NCBI GenBank assembly: GCA_004556155.1
Contig: SFIM01000017.1
Span: 1 to 48,976, forward strand
Direction: 5' to 3'
DNA: 48,976 nucleotides
Source of the DNA: Clostridiales bacterium
Lineage (GTDB): Bacteria > Bacillota > Clostridia > Christensenellales > Aristaeellaceae
The position numbers and the translations under genes are program-made. Numbering within the stretch: position 1 is the stretch's first letter; each line of letters begins with the position of its first letter. The notes beneath the pieces are model-generated. The model made no database searches. It was not told where the DNA came from and saw only the letters and a program-made list of their open reading frames with translations. Below, in pieces: positions 17,218 through 26,287 of the stretch.

Positions 17218-18864
17218 TTATTTCACGTTGATCAGGCAGGCCTTGGCGTTTTTCCAGGCCTTTTCAATTGCGCCCAGAATATCGCCGTGGCCGTCGCGCA
17301 GAGACATGGTCGCGCCGCTCAGCGCATCCACTTCGGCCTGCTGTTCGCTGGTCAGGGCGTTCCACTTGGTTACGTCGGCTTCCTTATCGGAGGTGCCGCG
17401 CAGGATGCGGCCGTTTACATCGGAGCCGTAGGCGGTGAAGAATGCGCTGATTTCATCGGCCGTCTTGCCGGTAAAGTAGGCTTCAAAGGTCTCCATTTCC
17501 TGCTTCCAGGTGCCGGAGTTCATCTTATACTTGTCGCCCAGGGAACGCTTGGTGGTGTAACCCTTGATCTGCTCCACAAAGGTATCCTCGGTCTGCGCCA
17601 GCACGCCGTCTACCTTGCCGTCCGCATCCGCGTCGTTGTTGTAGGATTGTCCAGGCCAACCGGTGAACACGTTGTCATCCGCGCCATCATGGTTGGGGGT
17701 AATGATTTCCAGTACATCCGCAGCCAGCGCCACGGTCTTGCCCTCCGCGTCGTAGCAGCTGCCAGCCATGACTACATTGAAGGAATACACGGGCACGCCC
17801 TGATCATCCTTGCCGGGGCCCAGGCGAGGGGTGACGACGACGCCAAGCCCCATGCTGGCGATATCGCTGTCCACGGTGATGGGCTGCTGATTGTTGATCG
17901 CGTTTTCGATGGCGGCGATGATATCGCCGTGCGCATCGTTTACGGACATGGTGGCGGCGGATACCGCGTCGATGGCCGCCTTTTCTTCATCAGTCAGGGC
18001 GTTCCATTTGGTTACGTCGGCTTCCTTGGTCACGGTGCTGTGCAGCGCGCGGCCGTTCAGATCGGAGCAGTACTTGGCTACCCAATCCTTCACCTCGGAG
18101 ATGGTCATGCCCTTGAAGATGCTTTCATAGGCGTCCATTTCCTGCTCCCAGGTGCCGGAATTCATCTTATAAGCGTCGCCCTTGTCGCGCTTGGTGGCCC
18201 AGTTGGTCAGGTTATTTACAAAGGTTTCGGTCGTTTCTTCGATTACGCCGTCTACCTTGCCGTCCGCATCGTGATCGTCATTATAGGTGCTGCCCGGCCA
18301 ACCGGCGATGTAGTTGTCGTCTGCTGCGTCGTGGTTGGGGGTGATGATCTCAAGGATGTCCACTTCCAGATCCACAATGCGCTGCTCTGCATCGGTGATC
18401 ACATAGGCAACCACTTCGTTAAAGGAATAGACGGGCATGCCCTGATCATCCTTGCCGGGGCCCAGGCGCGGGGTGGAGGCCAGGCCCAGACCATGGCTCA
18501 GCCCCGTGGCGGAAACAGCCTCGGCGGCCGTCTGAGCGGATTCTTCCTCAACGCCCATGGCCTTTTTGATGGCGGCAAAGGCGCCCTTGCTGGTCCAGGT
18601 AGCGCCGGTCACAACGTCCACGCCTTCCAGCGTACCACTGGCCAGGATGGCCTCGGTCAGCTTTTCCAGCGCAACGCCGCCCAGCGAGGGGGTTTCCTTA
18701 TCGCCGGTCAGCTTCAGGGCTGCAATTTTGTCGCCGTCCAGGGTGACTTCAGCCTGGATGGGGCCGCCATAGCCGTCAGCTTCGCCAGTGAGCGGCTCAG
18801 CCAGGGAAAAGGATGCGGTGCATAGCATAGCCATACACAGAAGGATAGCAAGCAGTTTTTTCAT
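17218..18864 (-). CDS. Secreted protein with an FMN-binding domain and two large flavinylation-motif repeats
   Basis: A 548-residue protein with signal peptide MKKLLAILLCMAMLCTASFSLA. Residues 30-105 form a canonical FMN-binding domain ending TGATWTSKG (residues 86-94); ApbE-type enzymes attach FMN to the last Thr/Ser of such [S/T]GA[S/T]x[S/T] motifs. Two related modules of about 200 residues follow (120-324 and 338-536). Each opens with PRLGPGKDDQG, contains EIITPNHD, a DxDxDG loop like an EF-hand calcium site, KMNSGTW and EADVTKWNAL. They end with SAATMS (302-307) and SGATMS (516-521). FMN_bind proteins act in extracytoplasmic electron transfer, but no partner is adjacent. It is monocistronic, with promoter and terminator. 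The role of the repeats is not recognised. Confidence 0.8.
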   Translation of the reverse strand: MKKLLAILLCMAMLCTASFSLAEPLTGEADGYGGPIQAEVTLDGDKIAALKLTGDKETPSLGGVALEKLTEAILASGTLEGVDVVTGATWTSKGAFAAIKKAMGVEEESAQTAAEAVSATGLSHGLGLASTPRLGPGKDDQGMPVYSFNEVVAYVITDAEQRIVDLEVDILEIITPNHDAADDNYIAGWPGSTYNDDHDADGKVDGVIEETTETFVNNLTNWATKRDKGDAYKMNSGTWEQEMDAYESIFKGMTISEVKDWVAKYCSDLNGRALHSTVTKEADVTKWNALTDEEKAAIDAVSAATMSVNDAHGDIIAAIENAINNQQPITVDSDIASMGLGVVVTPRLGPGKDDQGVPVYSFNVVMAGSCYDAEGKTVALAADVLEIITPNHDGADDNVFTGWPGQSYNNDADADGKVDGVLAQTEDTFVEQIKGYTTKRSLGDKYKMNSGTWKQEMETFEAYFTGKTADEISAFFTAYGSDVNGRILRGTSDKEADVTKWNALTSEQQAEVDALSGATMSLRDGHGDILGAIEKAWKNAKACLINVK

Positions 18865-18919
18865 GTGTGTTGCTCCTTTCGCAGATAGAATGGGATAACG
18901 TTATTGTTATACCACCGAG

Positions 18920-18948
18920 AATATAGAATGAAACAGGGCGTTCGTCAA
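18920..18948 (-). promoter_or_regulatory. Promoter of the FMN-binding protein gene
   Basis: On the minus strand TTGACG (18943-18948), 17 bases, TATATT (18920-18925). It starts a leader of about 50 bases with an AAAGGAG ribosome site. Confidence 0.8.
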
Positions 18949-18969
18949 TAAACAAATTTTAGGCTTTGC

Positions 18970-20031
18970 CTATCTGGCATCACAAAGCGTTTGTGCGATG
19001 GTTTGCTCGTCCTTAAGCGCTGGGGAGGAGGTGAAGGCGTTGACCAGCTTGCCCTCGCGCAATGCCTGTTGGGCGGCGAGCAGGATGGGCTGATCCGCGC
19101 CGTACAGGGTGATTCCCTCGCGGGCGGGCAGCAGGCCGCGTGCGGCAAGCGCCTGCTGAGCGGACGCTGAAAGCAGAAAATCAAGCAAACCTTCGGCAGC
19201 TGGCTGCGCGCTTTGCGGAATCGCGCCGAAAACCACGCGGTCGGTGATATCCGCCGCAGCCAGCAATTGAAGCCCCTGACCGGCGGTCAGGCATTGCCGT
19301 GCCTGGGTAAGCGTCAATAGCGCGCCTTCCGCCTGTCCGGACAGCAGGGCGGCGGGCACCTGCGCGGCGGGTAGCCATGCGATTGATCCCGATACCCCCA
19401 GGCGATCCATCGCTACCGCGCCGAAAGCGTCGTCCGCGATCAGTCGCTCGGGCCAGCTTTCGCGCGGCAGGGCGGTTGCTTGCGGCAGCGCATGCGCATC
19501 AGGCGTGGGTGCTGCGCCGAACAGGCTGGTGGGGGAGGGGGTGACGGCGGCCTCGCGCGCGGGGCATACCAGCGCATAGCCGTCCAGGCACAGCGGTACG
19601 GCCAGCTGACGCCCCTGCGCCTGGCCGGCGGCGCGATAGGCTGCGCAAAGGCCATCGGCGGACAGGGCGCGCAGACAGTCCGCCGGGATATCCAGCCCTG
19701 GCGCAAACAGAATCAGATCGGGCGCGCCGTCCATATTTTCGCAGAGCGCTTGCAAATCCTCCCGCGCGGCAGTGCGTATCCACACGCGTACTCCCTTGTG
19801 AGTCTTGGCATAGGCGGCGGCCTGTGCGCGCACCCAGGGCGCGGCGTTTAAGCAATCGCCCGCCAACCATACGGTAAGCAGCTGCCGCCGGGCCGCGTTT
19901 ACGCCGGGCGGGGCGCTGGGGGCGGCAGCGGACAGGCGGGCGGAAAGCGCGGGATAGGCCAAAATCAGCGCGCAGGTAAGCAGAATACACAGTAGACATC
20001 CCAGCGCTTTGCCGGGTTTTAAACGCTTCAA
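18970..20031 (-). CDS. Membrane-anchored solute-binding-like protein
   Basis: A 353-residue protein with a short basic N terminus, one hydrophobic span (GCLLCILLTCALILAYP) and an extracellular alpha/beta domain. Features such as LLTVWLAGDCLNAAPWV, a long VRVWI strand, APDLILFAPG and a late LLDFLLSASAQQALAARGLLP resemble sugar ABC-type substrate-binding proteins (type 2 periplasmic fold). No convincing lipobox is present, so it may remain anchored by the uncleaved helix. The start is TTG at 20031, with GGGGGGA 6-7 bases upstream; no in-frame ATG precedes the hydrophobic segment. No permease or ATPase is adjacent, so it is an orphan. Function is unassigned; it could be a sensor or a degenerate transporter component. 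Confidence 0.65.
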   Translation of the reverse strand: MKRLKPGKALGCLLCILLTCALILAYPALSARLSAAAPSAPPGVNAARRQLLTVWLAGDCLNAAPWVRAQAAAYAKTHKGVRVWIRTAAREDLQALCENMDGAPDLILFAPGLDIPADCLRALSADGLCAAYRAAGQAQGRQLAVPLCLDGYALVCPAREAAVTPSPTSLFGAAPTPDAHALPQATALPRESWPERLIADDAFGAVAMDRLGVSGSIAWLPAAQVPAALLSGQAEGALLTLTQARQCLTAGQGLQLLAAADITDRVVFGAIPQSAQPAAEGLLDFLLSASAQQALAARGLLPAREGITLYGADQPILLAAQQALREGKLVNAFTSSPALKDEQTIAQTLCDAR

Positions 20032-20065
20032 TGCGGATCCCCCCCTTGTTGTTACAAGAATATGC

Positions 20066-20094
20066 TTGCAAACGGCGCGGTTATTTCATATAAT
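20066..20094 (+). promoter_or_regulatory. Promoter of the phosphoglucomutase gene
   Basis: TTGCAA (20066-20071), 17 bases, TATAAT (20089-20094), 29 bases before the start codon, in the gap shared with the divergent solute-binding-like gene. Confidence 0.85.
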
Positions 20095-20123
20095 TAAGTT
20101 GGAAATTTAAGGGGGTATGTAGC

Positions 20124-21848
20124 ATGGCTGATATGAATTATCGCGCTGTATACACGCAGTGGCTGCACGATTTTGCCAATGACGACGCGCTGGTGGCGGA
20201 GCTTTCCGCCCTGACGGATGAAAAACAGATTGAAGATCGTTTTTATACTGAGCTGGCTTTTGGCACGGCGGGCATGCGCGGCGTGCTGGGCTATGGCACC
20301 AACCGCATGAACGTGTATGTGGTGCGCCGCGCCACGCGCGGGCTGGCCGCCTATATTCATACGTTCCCCGGCGGGACGGAGCGTGGCGTAGCCATTGCCT
20401 ATGACAGCCGCCACATGAGCGCGGAGTTTGCCCGCGAGACGGCGCTGACGCTGTGCGCGGCGGGGGTCAAGGCGTATCTGTTTGATTCGCTGCGTCCCGT
20501 GCCCATGCTCAGCTATGCCGTACGCCACCTGGGCTGCATCGCGGGCGTGGTGATTACCGCCAGCCATAATCCGCCGCAGTATAACGGCTACAAGGCTTAC
20601 TGGGAGGACGGCGCGCAGCTGTCGCCCGAGGCGGCCGAGGCTGTAACCGGTTATATCCGTCCGCTGCCCTATGCGGGCGCGCCTGTGATGGCGGAGGACG
20701 AAGCCAAGCAAAAGGGTCTGTTGCAGATCATTGGCGCCAAGGAAGTGGATGATGATTACATCGCCATGATTCGTTCTCTGTCCGTATGTCCCGAGCTTTT
20801 GCAGGCCGAGGGCAAGAACCTGCGCATCGTCTACACCCCGCTGCATGGCTCGGGCAATCTGCCGGTGCGCCGCATGCTGCGAGAGGTAGGCATCACCCAT
20901 GTGAACGTTGTGGCTGAGCAGGAAGCGCCCGACGGTGATTTCCCCACCGTCACCGCGCCCAACCCTGAGGATCCCGCTGCGTTTAAATACGCCATTCCGC
21001 TGGCCGAGCAGGTGGGGGCAACGGTGGTATTTGGCACCGATCCCGACTGCGACCGTATGGGCGTGGCTGTGCGCGACGGCCAGGGGACTTTCCACACCCT
21101 GACGGGCAACCAGATCGGCTGCCTGCTGCTGTATCATGTGCTGTCCCAGCGTCAGGCGCACGGCACGCTGCCGCGCAACGGCGCAATCTGCAAAAGCATC
21201 GTATCCACTGAGATGGCGAGTGCCATCGCGGCTAGCTTTGATATCGCCTGCATCGATACGCTGACGGGCTTCAAATTCATCGGCGAAAAGATTCAGCAGT
21301 TTGAAGAGACGGGCGCGCATACCTTCCTGTTTGGCTTTGAGGAAAGCTACGGCTTCCTCAGCGGCACGCAGGTGCGCGATAAGGACGGCGTAAACGCCTC
21401 GCTGCTGCTGTGTGAGGCGGCGTGCGTGTGCATGCAGGAGGGCATCACCCTGTATGATCGCCTGCAGCAGCTCTACGCCCGTTACGGCGCGTATAGCGAT
21501 CGCGTGACCAGCCGCACGCTGCCCGGCAAGGACGGCGTAAGCCGCATGCGCGCCATCATGCGCGGGCTGCGCGAAAACCCCCCGCAAGCGTTTGGAAACA
21601 TCCGCGTGACGGCGGTGCGCGATTACCTGACGGGTGTGCGCACGCAGGAGGGTAAGACGAGCAAGATCGATCTGCCGGCCTCCGATGTGCTGTACTTTGA
21701 GCTGGAGGGCGGCAGCTGGCTATGCGTGCGTCCCAGCGGCACGGAGCCAAAGATCAAGCTCTATGTCAGCGCCCGGGCGGAGACGCTTGCCCTGTCTGAT
21801 GCGATGGCGGAGGCGCTTTGCGCTTGCGCGGCGGAAAAACTGAACTAG
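20124..21848 (+). CDS. Phospho-sugar mutase (phosphoglucomutase/phosphomannomutase type)
   Basis: A 574-residue alpha-D-phosphohexomutase that interconverts 1- and 6-phosphates of glucose or mannose. The phosphoserine loop is TASHNPPQYNGYKAYWEDG, the metal loop is GTDPDCDRMG, the sugar-specificity loop is GFEESYGFL and the phosphate-binding loop is RPSGTEPKIKLY. The length and N-terminal FGTAGMRG box match the PgcA/phosphoglucomutase subfamily of Firmicutes. This enzyme would supply glucose-1-phosphate for UDP- or ADP-glucose, substrates of the nearby glucan synthase-like enzyme and glycogen synthase. The start follows AGGGGGT. Monocistronic from its own promoter. Confidence 0.92.
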   Translation: MADMNYRAVYTQWLHDFANDDALVAELSALTDEKQIEDRFYTELAFGTAGMRGVLGYGTNRMNVYVVRRATRGLAAYIHTFPGGTERGVAIAYDSRHMSAEFARETALTLCAAGVKAYLFDSLRPVPMLSYAVRHLGCIAGVVITASHNPPQYNGYKAYWEDGAQLSPEAAEAVTGYIRPLPYAGAPVMAEDEAKQKGLLQIIGAKEVDDDYIAMIRSLSVCPELLQAEGKNLRIVYTPLHGSGNLPVRRMLREVGITHVNVVAEQEAPDGDFPTVTAPNPEDPAAFKYAIPLAEQVGATVVFGTDPDCDRMGVAVRDGQGTFHTLTGNQIGCLLLYHVLSQRQAHGTLPRNGAICKSIVSTEMASAIAASFDIACIDTLTGFKFIGEKIQQFEETGAHTFLFGFEESYGFLSGTQVRDKDGVNASLLLCEAACVCMQEGITLYDRLQQLYARYGAYSDRVTSRTLPGKDGVSRMRAIMRGLRENPPQAFGNIRVTAVRDYLTGVRTQEGKTSKIDLPASDVLYFELEGGSWLCVRPSGTEPKIKLYVSARAETLALSDAMAEALCACAAEKLN

Positions 21849-21886
21849 ATAGTTGATAAAATTACCCTAAATGTTTCATATTCTAC

Positions 21887-21915
21887 TTGACTTTGTAATA
21901 AAAACGTAATACAAT
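21887..21915 (+). promoter_or_regulatory. Promoter of the SH3-repeat protein gene
   Basis: TTGACT (21887-21892), 17 bases, TACAAT (21910-21915). An in-frame ATG at 21914 lies inside this -10 box, which supports the downstream start at 21959. Confidence 0.8.
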
Positions 21916-21958
21916 GCAGGTGGAAGATTCTGCGCAAGGGCGCATTACGAGGTGGGCT

Positions 21959-24900
21959 ATGAACAGAAACACGAACACACATCATGCCATGCGGATTCGG
22001 GTATTGAGCCTGCTGGCTGCGCTGATGCTGGCGCTGGGCGTTTTGCCCGCTGCGCTGGCTGAAGACGGGCAGTACGGCTATGTCAATTTTGACAATGTGC
22101 GTTTCCGTAAGCAGGCCAACGATACCGTGGTGTGGGACAAGCTCAACAACGGTTGGGTATGCAAAATCCTGGGCACCAAGTCGGCCGGCGGCGTGAATTA
22201 TTACTATGTATCCACCAATCTGCCCGCGTATCTGGATCGTGAGTATTACGGCTATATCAGCCAGCAGTACATCACCCTGATGAGCGAGGCCGAGGCGGAC
22301 GCCTGGCAGAAGCAGGGCGGCAATGCCACCGTGCTTGGCGGCAGCACGTCCTCTTCTGGCGACAGCGGCACGGATACCGCCAACAATGTGACGGCGCTGA
22401 CCAACTATGCCCGTCCCAATAACGCCAGCACCAATTATTATCATTATGAGGGCGGCGTGCTTACCAGCCTGGGTCTGCTCTCCGCGGGCGAGGCCTATTA
22501 TGTGACCGGCACAGCCACCATCAACAGCACGATTTATTACATCATCACCGTCAACGGCGCGGATTGCTATGTGCGCGGCAGCAACATGACCATGTTGAGC
22601 AGCGATACCACCACCGCGCCCGCGCCGACTACTGCGCCCTCCGGCGGCAATGATCCGGTGGGCACCATCGTGATTACTCCCGAGGGCAATACCAACCTGC
22701 GCAAGTCTGCCGCGATCCTGGATAACAACAGCATCGCCAAGCTGCCTCAGGGCACCGAGCTGCCTTACTATTACACCGTGCAGAGCGGCGGAAGCACCTG
22801 GTATTATTGCTACAGCGCGGATAACAACGCCTTTGGCTATATCATCGCCACCTGCGCCACGGTGAAATCCACCGCCGGCACTACGACCACCCTGCCTACC
22901 ACCACCAACGATCCTTCCAGCATTCTGGGCTATGTAAAGATGAATGTGAAGGGCCGCACCAACATCCGCAGCCAGGCCAAGGCCGGCACGGGCAACCGCG
23001 TGGGCTATGCCGAGGAGGGTCAGGTGCTGCCCTACTATGCGGTCAAGATCGTCAGCGGCGCTACCTGGTATTATGTGTACAGCAGCACCGAGGATGTGTT
23101 TGGCTATGTGCTGGGCACTTGCTGCTTTAAGAGCGACGCGTCGGGCAATCCCATCGCCGCCGCCCCCACCGCGCCCAACGTCACCGCCGCGCCCAGCGGC
23201 GCGCAGGGCTACATCAAAACCACCGATTCCGTCAACGTGCGCAAGAGCGCCAGCATCACCTCCGCCCGCATTGCCAAGCTGGATAAGGGCGTTGTGGCTC
23301 CCTACAGCGCGGCTGTGTCCGTGGGCGGCACCACCTGGTACAAGATCGTATACAACTTTGAAACCGGCTATGTGATGGGCGATTACTGCGCGCCCTGCGA
23401 CGCCTATGGCAATACCTCCACCAAGCCCCAGAACGTCACCTCCGGCTATCTGATGACCACGCGCGACAAGGTGTATCTGCGCAGAGCCGCCAGCGCCTCC
23501 GCGGGCGTGTATGGGCAGGTGCCCGCGCAGGGTACCGTTCTGCAAATCGTGGGCAAGGCTCGCTATGCCAACGGCTACTACTGGTACAATGTCGCCTATA
23601 ATGGCGATATCGGCTATATGCGCGGGGACTGCATCAGCGTGATGTCCCCCGAGCAGGTATCGGCTTACCTGAGCGGCAAGCCCATGCCCACCGCCACGCC
23701 CACCCCCACCCCTGTGCCCAAGGCGACCAAGTATATCCAGACCACCCTGGACAAGGTGTGGCTGCGCCAGTCGCCCTCCAGCAAGGCGGGCACCATCGGC
23801 CAGGCTGCGCTGGGCGCGGTATTCAAGTTTGATTCCAAGGTCAAGGTCAGCGGCGTGGAGTGGTACAAGCTCACCGTCGGCGGCAACGAGTGCTACATCC
23901 GCGGCAACTGCGCCAAGGTGATGAACGACGCTGAATACAGAGATTATCTGAACAACCAGCCCACGGCCAAGCCCACCGCTACGCCCACGGCTGTGCCCGA
24001 TCTGTCCAAGCTGAGCACCACCTTCATCACCACCAAGGAAAAGGTGGTCGTCCGCGCCGAGGGCAATCCCAGCGCGCGTCAGGTGGGTCTGATCTACACC
24101 CAGGGTACGGGCGGCAAGATCAGTGGCGCCACCAACGTGGTGGACGGCGTAACCTGGTATGGCGTCACCATCAGCGGTGTGACCGGCTGGATCCGCGGCG
24201 ACCTGGTGCGCATCCTGACCAAGACGGAAGAAGCCGAGTATATCAAGAGCGGCGATCCCGACTCCAAGCCTGAAGCCAGCTACACCACCCTGCAGCTGGG
24301 CTCCACCGGTGAGGCGGTGCGCAAGGTACAGGTCCGTCTGGCTGAGCTGGGCTACATGAGCAACAGCCAGATCAACAGCGTATTTGACAGCAACACTGCC
24401 AGCGCCATCAGCCGCTATCAGGAAGATCATGACCTGGTTGTGGACGGCATTGCTACCTCCCTGACCCAGCACTCGCTGTTTGGCACCAGGGAAAAGAGTG
24501 AAACCACCAATGGCTCCTCCACCACCGTCACCCTGCATATGCCGAAGCTGATTGACTGGTATACCGGCGGTATCCAGAGCATCTTCTACAAGGGCAGCAC
24601 GGCCGTTGTGACCGATGTGAACACGGGCATCTCCTTCCGCGTAAAGCGCTGGAGCGGCGGCGCGCATGCCGACGTGGAGCCCTTGACCGCTGCCGATACT
24701 GCGGCCATGTGTAAGATCTACAAGGTAAAGACTGCGCAGGAAATCAGCGATAAGAACCTGTATCAGCGCCATCCTGTCTTGGTGACCATCGGTGATAATA
24801 GCTATGCAGCCTCCATGTACGGCGTGCCGCATAACTACCCGGCCGGCGATACCATCCCGGATAACGACTTCTATGGCCAGTTCTGTATCCACTTTGTCAA

Positions 24901-25024
24901 CAGCAAGACCCATGGCTCAGGCATTGTGGATGTGGGCAACTCCAAGAACGGCTGGTACGGCCATCAGGACGCTATCATGGATGCGTACAGAAACGCGGCC
25001 AAGAAGCTGAACATCAAAAACTGA
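21959..25024 (+). CDS. Secreted multi-SH3-repeat protein with peptidoglycan-binding domain and conserved C-terminal domain
   Basis: A 1021-residue exported protein. After a signal peptide ending near Ala34 come about eight bacterial SH3-like repeats of 70-90 residues. Recurrent features are VNVRKSAS-, VYLRRAAS-, VWLRQSPS- or VVVRAEGN-type cores and a closing GY(I/V)xG. Thr/Pro linkers such as PTATPTPTPVP separate some repeats. A PG_binding_1 domain (about 774-840, LQLGSTGEAVRKVQVRLAELGY) follows. The last 165 residues form a separate domain with WSGGAHADVEP (His903, Asp905) and GQFCIHF...THG (Cys976, His978, His985), which could be catalytic. It likely acts on or in the cell wall. The ATG at 21959 follows GAGGTGG. 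The next gene overlaps its stop by one base, so both are cotranscribed. Confidence 0.85.
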   Translation: MNRNTNTHHAMRIRVLSLLAALMLALGVLPAALAEDGQYGYVNFDNVRFRKQANDTVVWDKLNNGWVCKILGTKSAGGVNYYYVSTNLPAYLDREYYGYISQQYITLMSEAEADAWQKQGGNATVLGGSTSSSGDSGTDTANNVTALTNYARPNNASTNYYHYEGGVLTSLGLLSAGEAYYVTGTATINSTIYYIITVNGADCYVRGSNMTMLSSDTTTAPAPTTAPSGGNDPVGTIVITPEGNTNLRKSAAILDNNSIAKLPQGTELPYYYTVQSGGSTWYYCYSADNNAFGYIIATCATVKSTAGTTTTLPTTTNDPSSILGYVKMNVKGRTNIRSQAKAGTGNRVGYAEEGQVLPYYAVKIVSGATWYYVYSSTEDVFGYVLGTCCFKSDASGNPIAAAPTAPNVTAAPSGAQGYIKTTDSVNVRKSASITSARIAKLDKGVVAPYSAAVSVGGTTWYKIVYNFETGYVMGDYCAPCDAYGNTSTKPQNVTSGYLMTTRDKVYLRRAASASAGVYGQVPAQGTVLQIVGKARYANGYYWYNVAYNGDIGYMRGDCISVMSPEQVSAYLSGKPMPTATPTPTPVPKATKYIQTTLDKVWLRQSPSSKAGTIGQAALGAVFKFDSKVKVSGVEWYKLTVGGNECYIRGNCAKVMNDAEYRDYLNNQPTAKPTATPTAVPDLSKLSTTFITTKEKVVVRAEGNPSARQVGLIYTQGTGGKISGATNVVDGVTWYGVTISGVTGWIRGDLVRILTKTEEAEYIKSGDPDSKPEASYTTLQLGSTGEAVRKVQVRLAELGYMSNSQINSVFDSNTASAISRYQEDHDLVVDGIATSLTQHSLFGTREKSETTNGSSTTVTLHMPKLIDWYTGGIQSIFYKGSTAVVTDVNTGISFRVKRWSGGAHADVEPLTAADTAAMCKIYKVKTAQEISDKNLYQRHPVLVTIGDNSYAASMYGVPHNYPAGDTIPDNDFYGQFCIHFVNSKTHGSGIVDVGNSKNGWYGHQDAIMDAYRNAAKKLNIKN

Positions 25025-26235
25025 TGAAAAACAAATCGATTCTTATTCTCGGCGGCGGGGCGTCTGGCCTCGCCGCCGCTGTGCAAGCAGGGCAAATGGG
25101 CGCGCGCGTGACGATTCTGGAGCGCAGCGACCGCGTGGGTAAAAAGCTGCTGGCTACCGGCAACGGACGCTGTAACCTGGCTAACATGGATGAGCCTTGC
25201 TATTTTGGCGATACGGATTTTGCCCGCCGGGTGCTGCAAAGCATGCCCGTGGCCGATGTGCTGGGTTTTTTTGACTCCCTGGGCTTGCCCACGCGCGAGG
25301 ACGCCAGCGGCAGGGTGTATCCTGCCTGCAACCAGGCGGCGGCGGTGCTGGATGTGCTGCGGCTGCACTTGGAGCGCGTGCATGCGCGCGTGATAACCGG
25401 CGCGCAGGCACAGGCCATCCTGCCTGAAAAGGACGGGTATTGCGTGCGCACGGCGGACGCGGCGTATCATGCCGATTGCGTGCTGGTGTGCTGCGGCGGG
25501 CTGGCTGCGCCCAAGCTGGGCGCTGTCAACGCCTATGGCCTGCTGACGGCGCTGGGCTGCAAGCTGGCGGCTCCCGCTCCGGCGCTGGCTCCCATTGAAA
25601 CCGAAAAAGCGCCGCTGCGTGGGCTGAGCGGCCTGCGTTTGCCTGCCACGCTGACGCTGTGCGATGGTGACCAGCCCATTGCTCGCACGCAGGGCGAGGT
25701 GCTGTTTGCCGATTACGGCGTCAGCGGTGTATGCGCTATGCAGCTGGCGCGCGACGCGCAGCGGCTGCTGTCCGCGCGTCGTCAGCCTATGCTATATCTG
25801 GATTTCTCCCCAACGATGGGCATTGGCGCATATCGCATGGCGCGCCTTGAGCCTGGGCGGCCCGATGACAATCTGCCTGCCGTGCGCGCCTTTCTGAAGC
25901 GCCGGGCGCAGATACTGCCCAACGATGCGCTGCTGCTGGGGGCGCTGCCAAGGCTGCTGCGCGAACGCATGGCGGCCTATCGCGGCGAGGAGCTTGCGCG
26001 CATGCTGTGCGCTTATCCGCTGCGCGTGACTGGCGTGCGCGGCTATGATCAGGCGCAGGTGACGCAGGGCGGAATCGATCCCGCGGATTTTGATCCTGCC
26101 ACCATGGCGTGCAAAAAGCATCCCGGCCTGTATGCCTGCGGCGAAATCCTCAATGTGGATGGCGATTGCGGCGGCTATAACCTGCAGTTTGCCTTTGCAA
26201 CCGGATTGCTCGCGGCCAGGGATGCGGCGAAGTGA
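25024..26235 (+). CDS. NAD(P)/FAD-dependent oxidoreductase, YhiN/HI0933 family
   Basis: A 403-residue flavoprotein. The N terminus has the dinucleotide-binding ILGGGASGLAAAVQAGQMG. The next conserved box is KKLLATGNGRCNLAN, a signature of the HI0933/YhiN family, and the C-terminal FAD box is GLYACGEILNVDGDCGGYNLQFAFATG. Members are uncharacterised for substrate. The start codon overlaps the stop of the SH3-repeat gene (TGATG), implying translational coupling, although a functional link is not obvious. A bidirectional terminator follows. The family is very likely; the reaction is unknown. Confidence 0.93.
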   Translation: MKNKSILILGGGASGLAAAVQAGQMGARVTILERSDRVGKKLLATGNGRCNLANMDEPCYFGDTDFARRVLQSMPVADVLGFFDSLGLPTREDASGRVYPACNQAAAVLDVLRLHLERVHARVITGAQAQAILPEKDGYCVRTADAAYHADCVLVCCGGLAAPKLGAVNAYGLLTALGCKLAAPAPALAPIETEKAPLRGLSGLRLPATLTLCDGDQPIARTQGEVLFADYGVSGVCAMQLARDAQRLLSARRQPMLYLDFSPTMGIGAYRMARLEPGRPDDNLPAVRAFLKRRAQILPNDALLLGALPRLLRERMAAYRGEELARMLCAYPLRVTGVRGYDQAQVTQGGIDPADFDPATMACKKHPGLYACGEILNVDGDCGGYNLQFAFATGLLAARDAAK

Positions 26236-26240
26236 ATAAC

Positions 26241-26273
26241 AAAAAAGAGCTGTCTTGCTTAGGCAGCTCTTTT
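26241..26273. terminator. Bidirectional intrinsic terminator between YhiN-like gene and ecfT
   Basis: AAAGAGCTGTC pairs with GGCAGCTCTTT around TTGCTTA, with T-run on the plus side and A-run (T on the minus strand) on the other. It can serve both convergent genes. Confidence 0.88.
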
Positions 26274-26287
26274 ATCATGCGAAGCTT

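Noticed and set aside
22070..24270. Possible DNA tandem repeat or CRISPR-like array
   Set aside because: The periodicity is at protein level (SH3 repeats of 70-90 residues with divergent DNA), without short identical repeats and spacers.
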